Below are positions 52,614 through 63,544 of a DNA stretch of 64,000 bases, in pieces; positions within the stretch are counted from its first letter, which is position 1, and each line of letters begins with the position of its first letter. Position numbers and translations under genes: made by a program. The stretch is from assembly GCA_013339895.1 (NCBI GenBank), contig JABACO010000002.1, positions 16,762,242 through 16,826,241 on the forward strand. The letters are read 5' to 3'. The notes below the pieces were generated by a model that worked only from the letters and a program-made list of their open reading frames with translations, did not search any database and was not told where the DNA came from. This stretch comes from Ephydatia muelleri (Eukaryota; Porifera; Demospongiae; Spongillida; Spongillidae).

Positions 52614-54639
52614 ATGGCTGAACAATCGGATGAACAATCGGATGCGTTTAAGCAGCTTGATGCAGTCGGGAAGTCACGCTATAATGAGAAACTTGGTATG
52701 CTAGGCATAATAACAGATCCGTACATGACTCCAAAAGATGCTTGGGACTACAACCCCTCTCGTTGGCCTGACGTGTCGTTTCCCGACATTTGTGTGTATT
52801 TCATTCATACTCCTTCTTCGTACACAAAAGATGAATTAAAGGCATACAAAAGTACCGAGGCATGGGCCTATTTCACTGCGGGATATGTAAGCGAAGTTGG
52901 ATTGCTAAACACAACGCCACAAACGTGTCTTCTTTCTGCTACGGTACACGTTATATATGCACGTGTTACTTGTGGTATTATCAGATGCATTCACATTTTA
53001 GGTAAAGCATAGCCAGAAGATGACCTCTCCTCCCTTAAGGCCATGGATAGGCGTTCAGTACGATGGCACTGTTATATGTGCTCATTGCAACTGTATGGCA
53101 GGTGCTGTTCCCATGTGGCAGCTTTGCTCTATGCTGTGATGGCAAAGGCTAACCTTACCAAGGAGACTGCCTGCACTTCTGTGAAATGCAGCTGGCTTCA
53201 ACCATCACACAATGCACAGGTTAAGCGTGCATGCATATGTGCATTGTGTGTGTGCATGTGTGTGTGTGTGTGTTTCAGTGTTTGTGTGTGTGCATGTGTG
53301 TAAGTCATTTGCATCCTTCATTTAAATGGTGTACAATTTTTATGTAATGAATACAGGCCCCTTATGTTCAAGTTGAAGATATCAATTTTAGAAGTCCACT
53401 GACATGTGATTCACCATGGGCAAAAAATCCTGCAAAGATTGCATCACCTCCCACATCGTTGGAATTGGATAGGTTGTACAGTCAGCTACGAAGTGCAAAT
53501 CCAAATGCTTGTATATTGTCTGTTGTTCCTGGCTATTCTGGTGCATTTGTCCCAACAATTCGTTTGTCTACTTTGCCACCATTGATGTCTTCGTACTTCA
53601 GTGCAGAAAAAATGGATCTACCATTCAGTGACCTCATTGAGCAGTGTGATACAGTCTTCAACTCCCTCAGTGTTACGTCCGAGCAGGCACAAAATCTGGA
53701 GATGAAGACAAGAGAGCAGAGTAAATCCAAACTATGGAACAAGTATAGAGCTGGAAGAGTTACAGCTTCCATTTTCAAGCAAGTATCAGTGTCAGATCCT
53801 AACCCATCCATCACATTAATAAAGAAAGTATGCTATCCAGACACTATCAAATTTCATAGTAACGCAACAAGGTTGGTATGTGCACATTGAGTGTACATAT
53901 TTTCAGCATTGATGCAATGATTAATATTCTTTTGACATCATATAGATGGGGTGTGGACCATGAAAATTGTGCAAGATTGAAGTACATGGAATGTGTTTCT
54001 ATGCAACACCAAAACTTTCAGTTAATGAAAAGTGGGTTGCAAATACACACTAGCTACCCGCATCTTGGAGCGTCACCTGATGGTGTCATTTCATGTAATT
54101 GTTGTGGAAAGGGAGTACTAGAAGTCAAATGTCCCTATAATGCTAGAGAGCTTCCCCTTGAAGAAGCCACAGATACCATTGATTGTTTAGAAGTTGATGA
54201 TGGGGGCACTCTACATTTAATCAAGACACATCCATATTACTATCAAGTACAAGCACAAATGCATATATCCCAGGCTGTATATGCAGATTTCGTTGTGTGG
54301 ACTCGAAAGGGAATCCACATTGAACGCATTTATCCATCTGACTGCTTTATAACCTCAATCATTGGCAAGATAACAACATTTTTTCGTCTAGTAATACTGC
54401 CTGAATTGATTGGGAAATGGTTCACTAAGAGTAAATCAATTACTGCAAGTACCAACAACTGTACTACCTCATCAAATGCAACAGAATGGTGTTATTGTAA
54501 AGTAGATCACGAAGACGATTTAATTGGATGCGACAATGTACAGTGCCCTATTCAATGGTTCCACTTATCCTGTTTAGAAATAGAAAAAATCCCTAAAGGA
54601 AAATGGTATTGCCCAGACTGTCGATTTCAATATAAGTGA
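52614..54639 (+). CDS. YqaJ-type nuclease with SWIM-like and PHD zinc fingers
   Basis: Exons 52,614-52,943, 53,002-53,219, 53,357-53,871 and 53,946-54,639. Start at ATG 52,614 (MAEQSDEQSD). Exon 2 holds VKHSQKM, IGVQYDGTVICAHCNCMAG and CSHVAALLYAV, a CxC..CxH SWIM-like finger, but one base is missing within it (near 53,095-53,105), shifting the frame. Exons 3-4 carry the YqaJ exonuclease: WNKYRAGRVTASIFKQV, HTSYPHLGASPDGVI, VLEVKCPYNA and HPYYYQVQAQMHIS (Asp, Glu-x-Lys and Gln of the nuclease site). The C-terminus is a PHD finger: WCYCKVDHEDDLIGCDNVQC, WFHLSCL and WYCPDC. Total about 585 residues if corrected. Role inferred: processing of transposon DNA, with the PHD finger targeting chromatin. 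The 3' end converges on the transposase with a 30-base gap. Confidence 0.8.
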
Positions 54640-54669
54640 TCTGTTTTCATTTTGCATATTGTAATCTTT

Positions 54670-56505
54670 TTAATCAAATGAAACAACAGATTGGCACATG
54701 TTACACAATGCAGCACTCACTGTAAATATACAATCAATAGTACAGGTACCAGTTCTATTTTGAAGCAAAGTAATTGGAATGACACCTTGTAAGATTGTGT
54801 ACTTTTTCTTTAACTGACCTATCACTCGTTCTACATGAATTCTTACATGTGAAATTTCACGAGCCCGATCAACTTCAAGGCGTGTTAACTGCTTTCTTCC
54901 CTTTGTAAAAGGAGGAACGCTTACTCTGGCACAGTACAAACCTACACTTTCTTCTATAGTAAATCCACGATCAGCCAATATAACATCTCCAGGATGAAGT
55001 CTGTCAAGAAAACCAGAATGCTCTGTCATGAATTTATCAGATGCACGGCCTCCCCATGCCTTTGATAAAAATGATATCGTTCCTTGAGGTGTGATGCCTA
55101 TAAGAACCTTGACTGTATTATGGTGTTTATAGTTGCTCCAAGTTTGTGCTCTCGCAACCAAGTTTGAGGGCCGTTCGATGAATACTTCAGTACAATCAAT
55201 AATACATACACAATCATGGAAGAAATTGTGAAACATGGTGGGCAATGTTGCTCTGATATCTTGTTTACTTGGCCAATAAATAAGTGGATGTAACCTTTCT
55301 GCCATGATAGGGATCCATTTATGAAATGTTTTTGAAACAGTTGACTGACTTACGTTGAACCTGTAAGCCAGATCTTGTTCTTCCAAATTGAGCCTTAACT
55401 TCATCAGAACCACCATTATTTGCTGAAAAATTGATAACTTACACTTTGATTCACTTAATGTTTGAGGTGATACTGTGACAAAATTAAGCAATACAAGCAG
55501 AGTATTGAAATTTGGAAGCCCCGTGTAGTAAGTCACTTTTTTCTCGTCAGATTTCATTGTCTCTTCAGTTATTTGAAGACCATTAAGGGAAACCAATAAT
55601 CTTCGTTTTTCTTCTTTTAGCTTATTACATTCTTCACAACATTGCTCAACAGATTGAATCACGGTGTGCTGATGGTCCCTTCTAAGTTTGTCAACCTCTG
55701 TTGATTGCACAACATAATCTCTTAACTCTGAAAGTGATGTGTCAACATTGTCTGTTATTGATTCTTCAAAGCTGCAATCCACAAAGTGTTCAATAGGACA
55801 TTCATGTTGCAATGCGTCATTGTAATCAAAGTGTAAATCCGTGGCATGAAGATAACATTCATCACATGTACAGCTTTCAAAGTCAGTCACTGACGTATTC
55901 ACACTTCTTTCAGTAGGTAACTCTGTTTGTGTGGCAACTACATGCATGCATGTATAATAACCAGCCAACTTATAAGGTCTGTATTCACTCTGAGGGCATG
56001 CACTGCATGAATCTGCATGTTCTATCACCCTATAAGAGAAGTGGCTTACCTTCAAACTTCACACTTTCTTCAATGGCTAGTGTGGCAACTGATACTACAA
56101 TGTTGTAATTAAGTGGAATGTGATGCACTTTCATCAAAAGTTGCACACCTTGTAACAACCTTCTTCCTTCAATGGCTAAATCCGTTTGGGTAGAAACTGA
56201 AGCAAAAACAATGCACAGTGATTTAATTCATCAGTCATTGTGGAGATCACATGTACTAGGTTACCTTCACTGACATCTACTGGATCGCCTTCACTGACAT
56301 GTACCATGTCACCTTCATTCACATCTACTGGGTTACCTTCATTTGCATGTACTGGATCACCTTCACTGACATGTACCATGTCACCTTCATTCACATCTAC
56401 TGGGTTACCTTCATTTGCATCTACTGGATCAAGGGAATAACTTTTGCACCGATGCATATTCTTTCGTTGGTCATATAAACCGCGCCTGTTCTTTCTTTTT
56501 GGCAT
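54670..56505 (-). CDS. DDE_Tnp_4-type transposase of the ISL2EU-like element
   Basis: Exons 56,505-56,265, 56,196-56,050 and 55,937-54,670 join in phase to 551 residues. N-terminus basic (MPKRKNRRGL), then eight copies of an 8-residue acidic repeat such as VDVNEGDM/VHVSEGDP, then STQTDLAIEG and ATQTELP segments, Cys clusters (CTCDECY) and a coiled-coil-like CCEECNKLKEEKRRLL. A helix-turn-helix (LAYRFNVSQSTVSKTFHKWI) precedes the DDE core: CIIDCTEVFIERPSN (Asp about 377), VILADRGFTIEESVG (Asp about 452) and IHVERVIGQLKKKY (Glu about 499). These match the IS5/Harbinger-related DDE_Tnp_4 family, which excises and inserts DNA by a cut-and-paste route. No lesion seen, so it may be functional. Confidence 0.85.
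56258..56433. repeat. 24-bp coding minisatellite in transposase exon 1
   Basis: About eight 24-base units (ACCTTCACTGACATGTACCA class) arranged partly as a duplicated 72-base block; they encode the 8-residue acidic repeats and keep frame. Confidence 0.85.
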
Positions 56506-56519
56506 ACTCGGAACTGATC

Positions 56520-57070
56520 TGCAATTAATTACATGAACATAATAAACGCAACGCTTTGCGAGTTCATGACATACGAAGACGGGTATATGAAGGGTTCAAA
56601 ACATAATATCCCAGTGCAGAAACCGTCGTAGAATACACCGAGCGAATTTAAAAAACATACATGTCTAAAGGAATGAAGCTAGCCTTACACAAACCATACT
56701 ATATTAAATTAAGTGTTTGAACGATAAGTCACTAAGTTCTTACAGGCCATTCAGCAAAAATACATCTCCCAGTGCGTAATGGTGCGCTACGTACAAATTC
56801 AGTAACATAGTACCTCTAATGTGTACACGAAGCAACGTAGCCTTACACAAAGCCTTTGTGCGCCATTTATCATAATTTTTCCCGCGTAACAGAGTTCAAA
56901 AGTCAAACAACATCGACTACTGGGAATTTCGTAATGGTTACAACCATTTTTATGACATTAAGGCATAGAGCTTTACTTACAAAAAAAACTGTCGCACAAA
57001 CGAATTTCTCTGTCGATGTCACGTGACTTAATTGGTCAATATTGCTACAAGCGCGTGACATTTATATATT
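56520..57070. other. Transposase upstream region inside the element
   Basis: Non-coding between the transposase start and the right inverted repeat; presumably its promoter. No motif singled out. Confidence 0.5.
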
Positions 57071-57102
57071 CATATTGCGGTCGAATAAGGTCTATAACAG
57101 GC

Positions 57103-58325
57103 ATGTACCATCTTCTGGCGTACGCTATTTTCTTTAGCTACGCAACAGGTTAGCAAGCATCATTCTACGTGCATGTACTTTGCTGCTTGTGGCGCGCATG
57201 AGCTATGTAACTATGATGTTCTCTTTCCTCCAACAGCAAGTGATGCTTCGCTGTGTTCATCTTATCACAACCATGCCATCCGTCGGTTTGAGATCAGTTG
57301 TTCGTCATCGACCTTAAATAATGCAACGTGTTATGTTGATACCGAGTCGAACACCTGCAATGGAGGTAAATCATTATGAAGGGGCTTGATAGTATAGGGT
57401 ACATTCATGTATGCTTGTATGAATGGGCGGCATGCATACATATATGGTGCATGCATGCATAGCGATTGACTTCATTATATTTCTAGCCTATCCGTTTTTC
57501 TTCGTCGATATCCTCGCCTATGTTGATGGCCCTCACACGGTTTTCATCATCGGAAGCGGATTTAATTATTCTTTTCGGTTCTGTGGAGGTTTGTTTAAAT
57601 GCCACGCGCACGCGTTCCATGTCAGTGACACAAAACTATATACTTATTTTCTTGCATTCATGCAGTGAAGCCATTGGTCGTTCAGTGTCAAGAAACGACG
57701 GACTATTCCAAACTGGAACTGAAACTTGCTTGTCGTGTTAATAAGCAACGCTTCCAAGCTCAATGTGCCGTTGATGGTTCGCCATGGTCTACATGTGTGT
57801 TATTCAGCACGCGTAAGTGACCTCAACGTTTATTTACGCCCATGTTCCGCTCTTTAATAGGTTCGGCGAGGATTGCGTTAAATGAGTACAGCGCAGAGGC
57901 TCATACGTTGTTGATCGCCGTAATCGATGACGACGGCCTTACGTATAATCGCACGATTCAATTCAGAGGTGGTACACAACCCGGTACGTTTGCATGGGTA
58001 TGTGGTCAACACACAGGCCACTGTGGATCGTAAACATCCGCTGATGATTGTGCATACAGTCTGAGTAATTATAGGTTTATACATACATGTTATTGTATCT
58101 GACTGGAAGTGGTCTGGCATGCATGTGCCCATTTGGTGTATAGGCATGTGGTACGCATAACTAGAAGAGACCAGCGGTGGACATGCACAGGTACTATACA
58201 AGGAATTTCACTCACAATCATCTTCAGGTCGTCTGATCGCGACGTTAATGAGCGGTGCATGGTCTCACTGCATGCACGGCGCGACAGTGTACCGTATGCA
58301 GCCTTGTATATTGCACCCATACTAA
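57103..58325 (+). CDS. Secreted Cys-containing protein, copy B
   Basis: Six exons, all phase 1: 57,103-57,148, 57,237-57,365, 57,487-57,588, 57,666-57,812, 57,861-57,983 and probably 58,228-58,325; 214 residues. Starts with a signal peptide (MYHLLAYAIFFSYAT), then SDASLCSSYHNHAIRRFEIS, PFFFVDILAYVDGPHTVFII, VKPLVVQCQETTDYSKLELK, AQCAVDGSPW and VIDDDGLTYNRTIQFRG, close to copy A at 25,974-26,864. Intron 4 is only 48 bases with an intact GT donor. The last exon (GRLIATLMSGAWSHCMHGAT) is supported only by its acceptor and phase. Family not recognised; extracellular location is inferred from the signal peptide and Cys. The ISL2EU-like element ends 9 bases before the start codon, so expression probably depends on a new promoter or is lost. 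Confidence 0.68.
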
Positions 58326-58329
58326 TCGA

Positions 58330-60370
58330 TACTCGTCTGCACTCGACACGTGGGCAGTTTTTCATACGTCACGAATGCGGCGCCTGTATACGTCTCAGAA
58401 CGAACACTTCGCTTATACGTATGATATCGTGGTCTGCATATGGATTCAGTATATTCGTCATCACCTGTCTGCATACTTCAGATGAACGCGTGCAGACTCT
58501 GTACACGTCATGTATTCGAATCGTTTCAAATCCATTTTCTGTTCTGCATACTTGAAGGCTAGTGCTTAAACCCTGAACCACGCCAGCAATAATACGGCAA
58601 ACTTTAATCAAATTACAGCTGAAATACAACTTGGTCAAAAAATAAACAGGTATAGTTCCAAGCTGGCGATCAAAGTCTCCATCACATCCTGCTGATGTAG
58701 TTAGAAGGGCACTCTCCGCCTAGCAGAGGCCTCCTGGAAGGCGAGCACGAGCCTCTACTACTCTCGCGGCGCTTGTCGACGGTTTCCTTACAAGCACACG
58801 CTAAAATATTACAGAGGTTATGCACAAAGAACTCAGCATTTACTTACTCTCTGACCGCGGTGGTAGCTAGCTTATGCTTTACAATGCTATCGTCGTCATC
58901 CCCTTGGTTGGCCATGCAGCGAAACGTTTTCATTTGGCCGTAGTACACCCTGGCGTCGGCTCAAGAGCTGTGGTCAGAAAGGAAAGTCATAGCATGCCTA
59001 CTCTGTACCTGCGTTTCTTCTTTTGCCGGGGTTGGTCACTTCCACCATTTCAGTCTCGATGTACTCGCTTAAATATCTCCTGACCCTGAAGTTATTGGCA
59101 CGCGCACATAATCCACATGCACATATGCAACGTACTATGCTCTTCGTAATGGCGTTCTATTGGTCGGCACTGTGCTGAATAGAACAAACATGACGTAAGC
59201 ATGTAAACCTTTGTGACAACTAGAAACGCCGCCTAACTGCATCTACTGAATCACACACTTGTCCTGGTTTGACATAAGCAACACCTACAGTGTAAACACG
59301 CACAACTTACCAGCTTAAGTCCGTTTGGTATGCCTTTATAACCTCCGCCTGTCACCCGCGTTGTCCGAAACTCTTTATCTTGCACAGTTGCACCTCACTG
59401 ATTCGTCAGCTATTTAGTGATCAAAATCAACAATCCAATTTCTCTTACGTTGGGAACGGCTCCATTAGTACTGTCTTCACAGATAGCCCAGTAGTCCAAC
59501 TTTCCTTTCCTCCTATTTCGTTGGGAACTCAACCAAGTTGCCTATTTATGTTTCCTTTGCTCGATCGTGCGTCGTCACCTCCACTAATGACCAACACGTG
59601 CAAAACTTAAAACCGAGCATGCGCAGATAATGATATCAAAATTAATTACTCAAATAGGCCTACAGGCTACACCCGCTAGACACAGATGTAGGTATCAGAA
59701 GTTTACAATGATTATAGGGATCCAATAACTTACCTGTGAGTACGCGACTCGGTCGAGGTAATTATACCACACTCATATGAATGCGTTTTCATGGGTGTGG
59801 TTAAAACGGCCTATATTCCTATTTATTGCGCACTATCGTAATTTACGGGCTAAACTGCTGCTCGTGATATGCGATACGCACCCGATACTTAGCCCCATCT
59901 GCACACTGCACTGGACATTGACATATCTAGGGACGAGTATGCATATTGGTCCGCACACGTGCATGTCTGGATATGTATCTGCATACCATGGCGTGGGCAA
60001 ACTCTGCATACGATACTATGTCACGCAGTGATGGCCTTGGCAGCTTGGACTTATGGCATCATGCAGTGTGACACATTCCCCGCAGTGCCACTGTATATAT
60101 GTTGCGCCATGTTACCTCTGTGGTCTGTGTGTCATTTTGTGGTCCCTGGTGACCTGCTGCATGCAGGAGAAACATGACGCGTGCTGCTGACGCATCTCCT
60201 CCGCATGTACACATGTGACGTCACGGGTGAGTAGTAGAATGTATACAACAAAGTCCAATGTAGCGTATATAGGTAAGTAGTGGTTATAAAGTAAGCGACA
60301 CTCGAATGCTGATGCAGCATTGTCACGCGGCAGGTGCAAGCAGTGTTGACTGGATGGTGGGTGGGAGGGG
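58330..60370. other. No gene recognised
   Basis: About 2 kb without a supported coding region, repeat array or RNA gene. Confidence 0.4.
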
Positions 60371-60373
60371 AGG

Positions 60374-60551
60374 GAATATAGCGCGTAATTTGGTCATTCC
60401 ATCTTCAACTTCTTTCCTCCCATTAACTTTGTAGTCATACTCTTGCTCATGTAGATCATCTTTTGACGCTGACTCGCTACACGTGTAAACCTTATACACC
60501 CTTGGATGAACCAAACAATGACACTTGGAACCAAATTACGCGCTATATTTC
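60374..60551. mobile_element. 178-bp MITE
   Basis: Ends AATATAGCGCGTAATTTGGT and its exact reverse complement (about 60,532-60,551), 20-base inverted repeats. A CGGTCCGGCCGGACC palindrome lies directly to the right. No target duplication identified. Confidence 0.75.
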
Positions 60552-60739
60552 GGTCCGGCCGGACCATTTCTGGTTGCTCATTTTGTGCGGACCGAAATAT
60601 TCATGACACCTGTTTTAGTCCGCCGGACCAAAACAGGCATTTTAGGATAGAACCAAATCAACCGTGACGACAAACTGTGCAACCGGTCATGCACGGTGAT
60701 TCACGGAAACTACTGACGCCTCTTTGGAAACCATGCAGC

Positions 60740-61905
60740 TTAGCTCTGCTTAGTCCATAGGCCTCTTCAGAGGGTGGCCTTGTATGGATATTCTAGTGTT
60801 TTACTAAATGGAAGGAGGCATTTCTTTTACTCTAGAACTATACACACGTATATAGCATTATAGCAACTCTTTAATTTTTTAGTTTATGCTGTTCAAGACA
60901 TCATTCTGCAATGTTGATTTTGGTATATAGAACGAATTGTGTAAACTAAAGTGTATCTCTGTATGTGAATTTAGTTTTGGCCATGCCAATTTGCATTAGA
61001 AATCATTACCTCTGCTAGGGGCGCTTTCGATCATGTTTTCCCCTTTAACTCTTGGAACGCCAAGTGCGTATATGCACACAACCGTTACATCATTCATGCA
61101 TGATTTAGATATTGCGTGCAAAAGTGTGTTGATCAGTCACAACTCTATGATGCATGCATATGCTTGCTGCACTTGTAACCTTATAAGTACATGTACAAAG
61201 TAATTATGTTTCCTCTCACACTGGCTAAAGAACCCCATTATTCAGATGATTTCACTTCACTTCACTAATGCATCACTTCAATACAGCAAGAACAGGAATG
61301 CGTAGCCCAGATCAGTGTAGTATATCATGCCTGTTCACTCCCCCCTTTTGCAAGTTAGCATTATGGGTTGTTGCAACAAAAGTTGCAGTGAGTTATAATG
61401 GACACACAGAATGTGCTTACACCAGGACCACATATTTGTATGACTATGGGGATACATGCATGTCAGTACTGCACTTGTATGCATATTCAAAGTGGTTTTG
61501 ATCAACACAATATAACACACAGCACTGCATGATATGGTGAGGCAGATAATTCTCGTTTTGTGAGCATGCATGTTTATATGCACTTAGCGTTCGAAGAGTT
61601 AGAGGCAAGACAATGAATATCATGCTTGGTTATGAATGTACAAGCATATTTTGGCAGTCTGCTGTATGTGTTTAGGTCTACACAGCAGGGGTCTTCGTTA
61701 AAGCATGAGTTTGTATGTCGATTTGGAGTTTCGGATTCTGTCCACGCAGCTTCTAGCTTAAGCACGTCCTCAACTGATTAAACTATCTCTTTCATTAGTC
61801 ACAGCTGGGTAGAGAAAAGAATGCACGCACTGCATAAACTGGTCTCTTATCAATTCAAGTCGCTGGACTGTGAACCACTTGGGATATGCTCTACAGGAGC
61901 ATATT
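60740..61905. repeat. Dispersed repeat copy B with receptor-exon remnant
   Basis: 60,740-60,830 and 61,600-61,905 match 12,975-12,470 in inverted orientation. The 61,040-61,480 stretch between them matches 10,800-10,330, including the middle exon of the receptor gene (AGAACAGGAATG; GGACACACA.AATGTGC), with a stop in frame, so it is a decayed copy of that exon. Thus two left-arm segments are interleaved here. Confidence 0.7.
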
Positions 61906-61909
61906 CATA

Positions 61910-62380
61910 GAGGTTTCCGTGTACCCCCTTCACGGCTGTTTGCGGCTGGACACTAGGGATGTAATTAGAACGATACCGTAAATGGATGTATAAACTAAAG
62001 CCGATCCTCATTATAAACATGCATCGCGCGAATCAAACAAACAACGTTATCCTGCCCATTTGAAGTCGAATGAGTGCAGAGAACCCTTCCACTATCTGTC
62101 TAGTCCTTATTATGCCATTTGCGCAATCCATACATAGCAATTCCTAAAAGCGCGCATCCTCTTTTTGCACTAATCATCACGCGTGACGTAGAAGGGGGTG
62201 CACTTCAGGTTTGTTCTACGGACGCCCTGCAAATTTTCAAAGAGGTTAGTATATAGCAACATGGAGAGAAATGAAATCACTATCTGAAAACATCAGTCTG
62301 CAATTGCCACTAGTTTTTTTCGCGCTACACTACGGCAGTGAGTCTTATGAATAATCTGTGCTTCGGTTGCATATAGGCTT
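61910..62380. other. Upstream region of RAG1-like copy B
   Basis: No gene seen. A splice-acceptor-like TTGCATATAG at 62,375 precedes the start codon, so a 5' non-coding exon is possible. Confidence 0.4.
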
Positions 62381-62381
62381 G

Positions 62382-63539
62382 ATGGATGACCACAGAGAGA
62401 AAGTTCAGCAGCACTGTAGAGTATGTGGGAGATTTCTAAAAGACAGAGGAGAGAAAAATAGACCATCATATGAGTGCAAAGTGTTTGCAAAGCATCTGCA
62501 CAGTGTCTTTGGGTTTGACATTACCCATGATGTCCCAGACATTCACCCTCTGTTCTTTTGTTACCGGTGCAAGCTAGTCATCGACAAGTCTCTACATGCT
62601 GAACACCATCTTTCTCCATACAAATCGTCAACGACAGTCTATGTATGGCAAGCCCATAATGAAGAATGTTACAAGGTATTAATACATGTACACATGTATA
62701 TGACCATGCAGCTAGCTTAAATCTCATATACACATATACATGCACATCCACCATCCAGATGTGCCATCCCAAAACAGGACCACTGAGAAAAACTAGACAT
62801 CCCGGAGGTCGTTCCAAGGCCAATTCAATTATTGGCTACATTAAGGGAATTGCACCACCAAACTGCTTACCGGATGCCCCACTAGCAAGCCAATTGAATA
62901 CAGTAATGGAACAGCTTCTTTGTTCAGTCTGCCTGGATGTCTTGTGCCAACCACTAGAGCTCCCATGTAGAGCACTAGTGTGCACCATGTGCACTGTGCA
63001 GCTGTTCAGGGCATTTAACTGTAATGATGTTAAATGTCCCTGCTGTTATTCTGAAACACCTGTAATCCCATCAGAATTAAAGCCAGCCCCGCCCTTAGTC
63101 CAGGCATTGCTAAGTAATGTAATGGTCCATTGCATTACTTGCACAAGGGACATGCGGGCTTGTGAGTACAATACACATGAGTGTAGTGTTTCACCTACAC
63201 GAACTGAAGTGCAGATGGCCTCTCAGGTGTTGACACGGCTGGCTGACACTAGTCCTGACAAGATATTTTCAATGCCTACAAAAGGAACAGTAAGTTCAAT
63301 GACTTGTGCTCAACAACTTGTACTATAATACATGAAACTTCTTGGGAGAACAAGGGGCCGAATCTATACATGCTAAGTTCAATACTTTACAACGGACATA
63401 CCAGGCCATACCCGACAAGACACAAAGATTGATGTCTATAGTTAAAGAACACCTATTATCAATTGCACCACACAACATCCCCAGCCATGCAAAAGACAAA
63501 AACACGGTCCACTCTAAAACTATTCTATACGTGCTATAA
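62382..63539 (+). CDS. RAG1-like N-terminal zinc-finger/RING protein (copy B), core-less
   Basis: Exon 1, 62,382-62,675 (start MDDHREKVQQHCRVCGRF; donor ACAAG|GTATTA), and exon 2, 62,759-63,289 (acceptor CATCCAG; donor GGAACA|GTAAGT), give 275 residues with no lesion. Order: CRVCG (residue 12 on), FGFDITHDVPDIHPLFFCYR with C, ECYK-MCHP across the intron, a basic linker (GPLRKTRHPGGRSK), RING-like LLCSVCLDVL (about 153), LPCRALVCTMC and CPCC, then VMVHCITC...CEYNTHEC. This matches the zinc-dimerisation/RING/finger region of RAG1. The RING His position is Ala. About 53 bases after exon 2 a frame to 63,539 reads GEQGAESIHAKFNTLQRTYQ and HLLSIAPHN, like the C-terminal end around the third catalytic residue. 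The catalytic core and the pre-core exon of copy A are absent. Whether the last frame is spliced to exon 2 is unclear. RAG1 family: recombinase with E3-ligase N-terminus. Confidence 0.75.
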
Positions 63540-63544
63540 CGTGC

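Larger units (their letters stand above)
52521..57093. mobile_element. ISL2EU-like DNA transposon, near complete
   Basis: Ends AGACCTTATTCGACCGCAAT (52,521-52,540) and its exact reverse complement (57,074-57,093), with similarity continuing for about 10 more bases. AT flanks both sides (52,519-52,520; 57,094-57,095). The paralogous locus at 26,862-26,900 lacks the insert. It carries two convergent genes, a YqaJ-type nuclease with PHD finger and a DDE transposase, the gene pair characteristic of ISL2EU elements. Length 4,573 bp. The nuclease gene has one frameshift; the transposase gene looks intact. Confidence 0.85.

Noticed and set aside
7483..63539. Haplotype copies joined in inverse as an assembly artefact
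   Set aside because: The paired genes differ far more than alleles would (RAG1-like copies share only scattered residues) and carry different insertions. A misjoin at 37.19 kb alone still cannot be excluded and is listed as a check.
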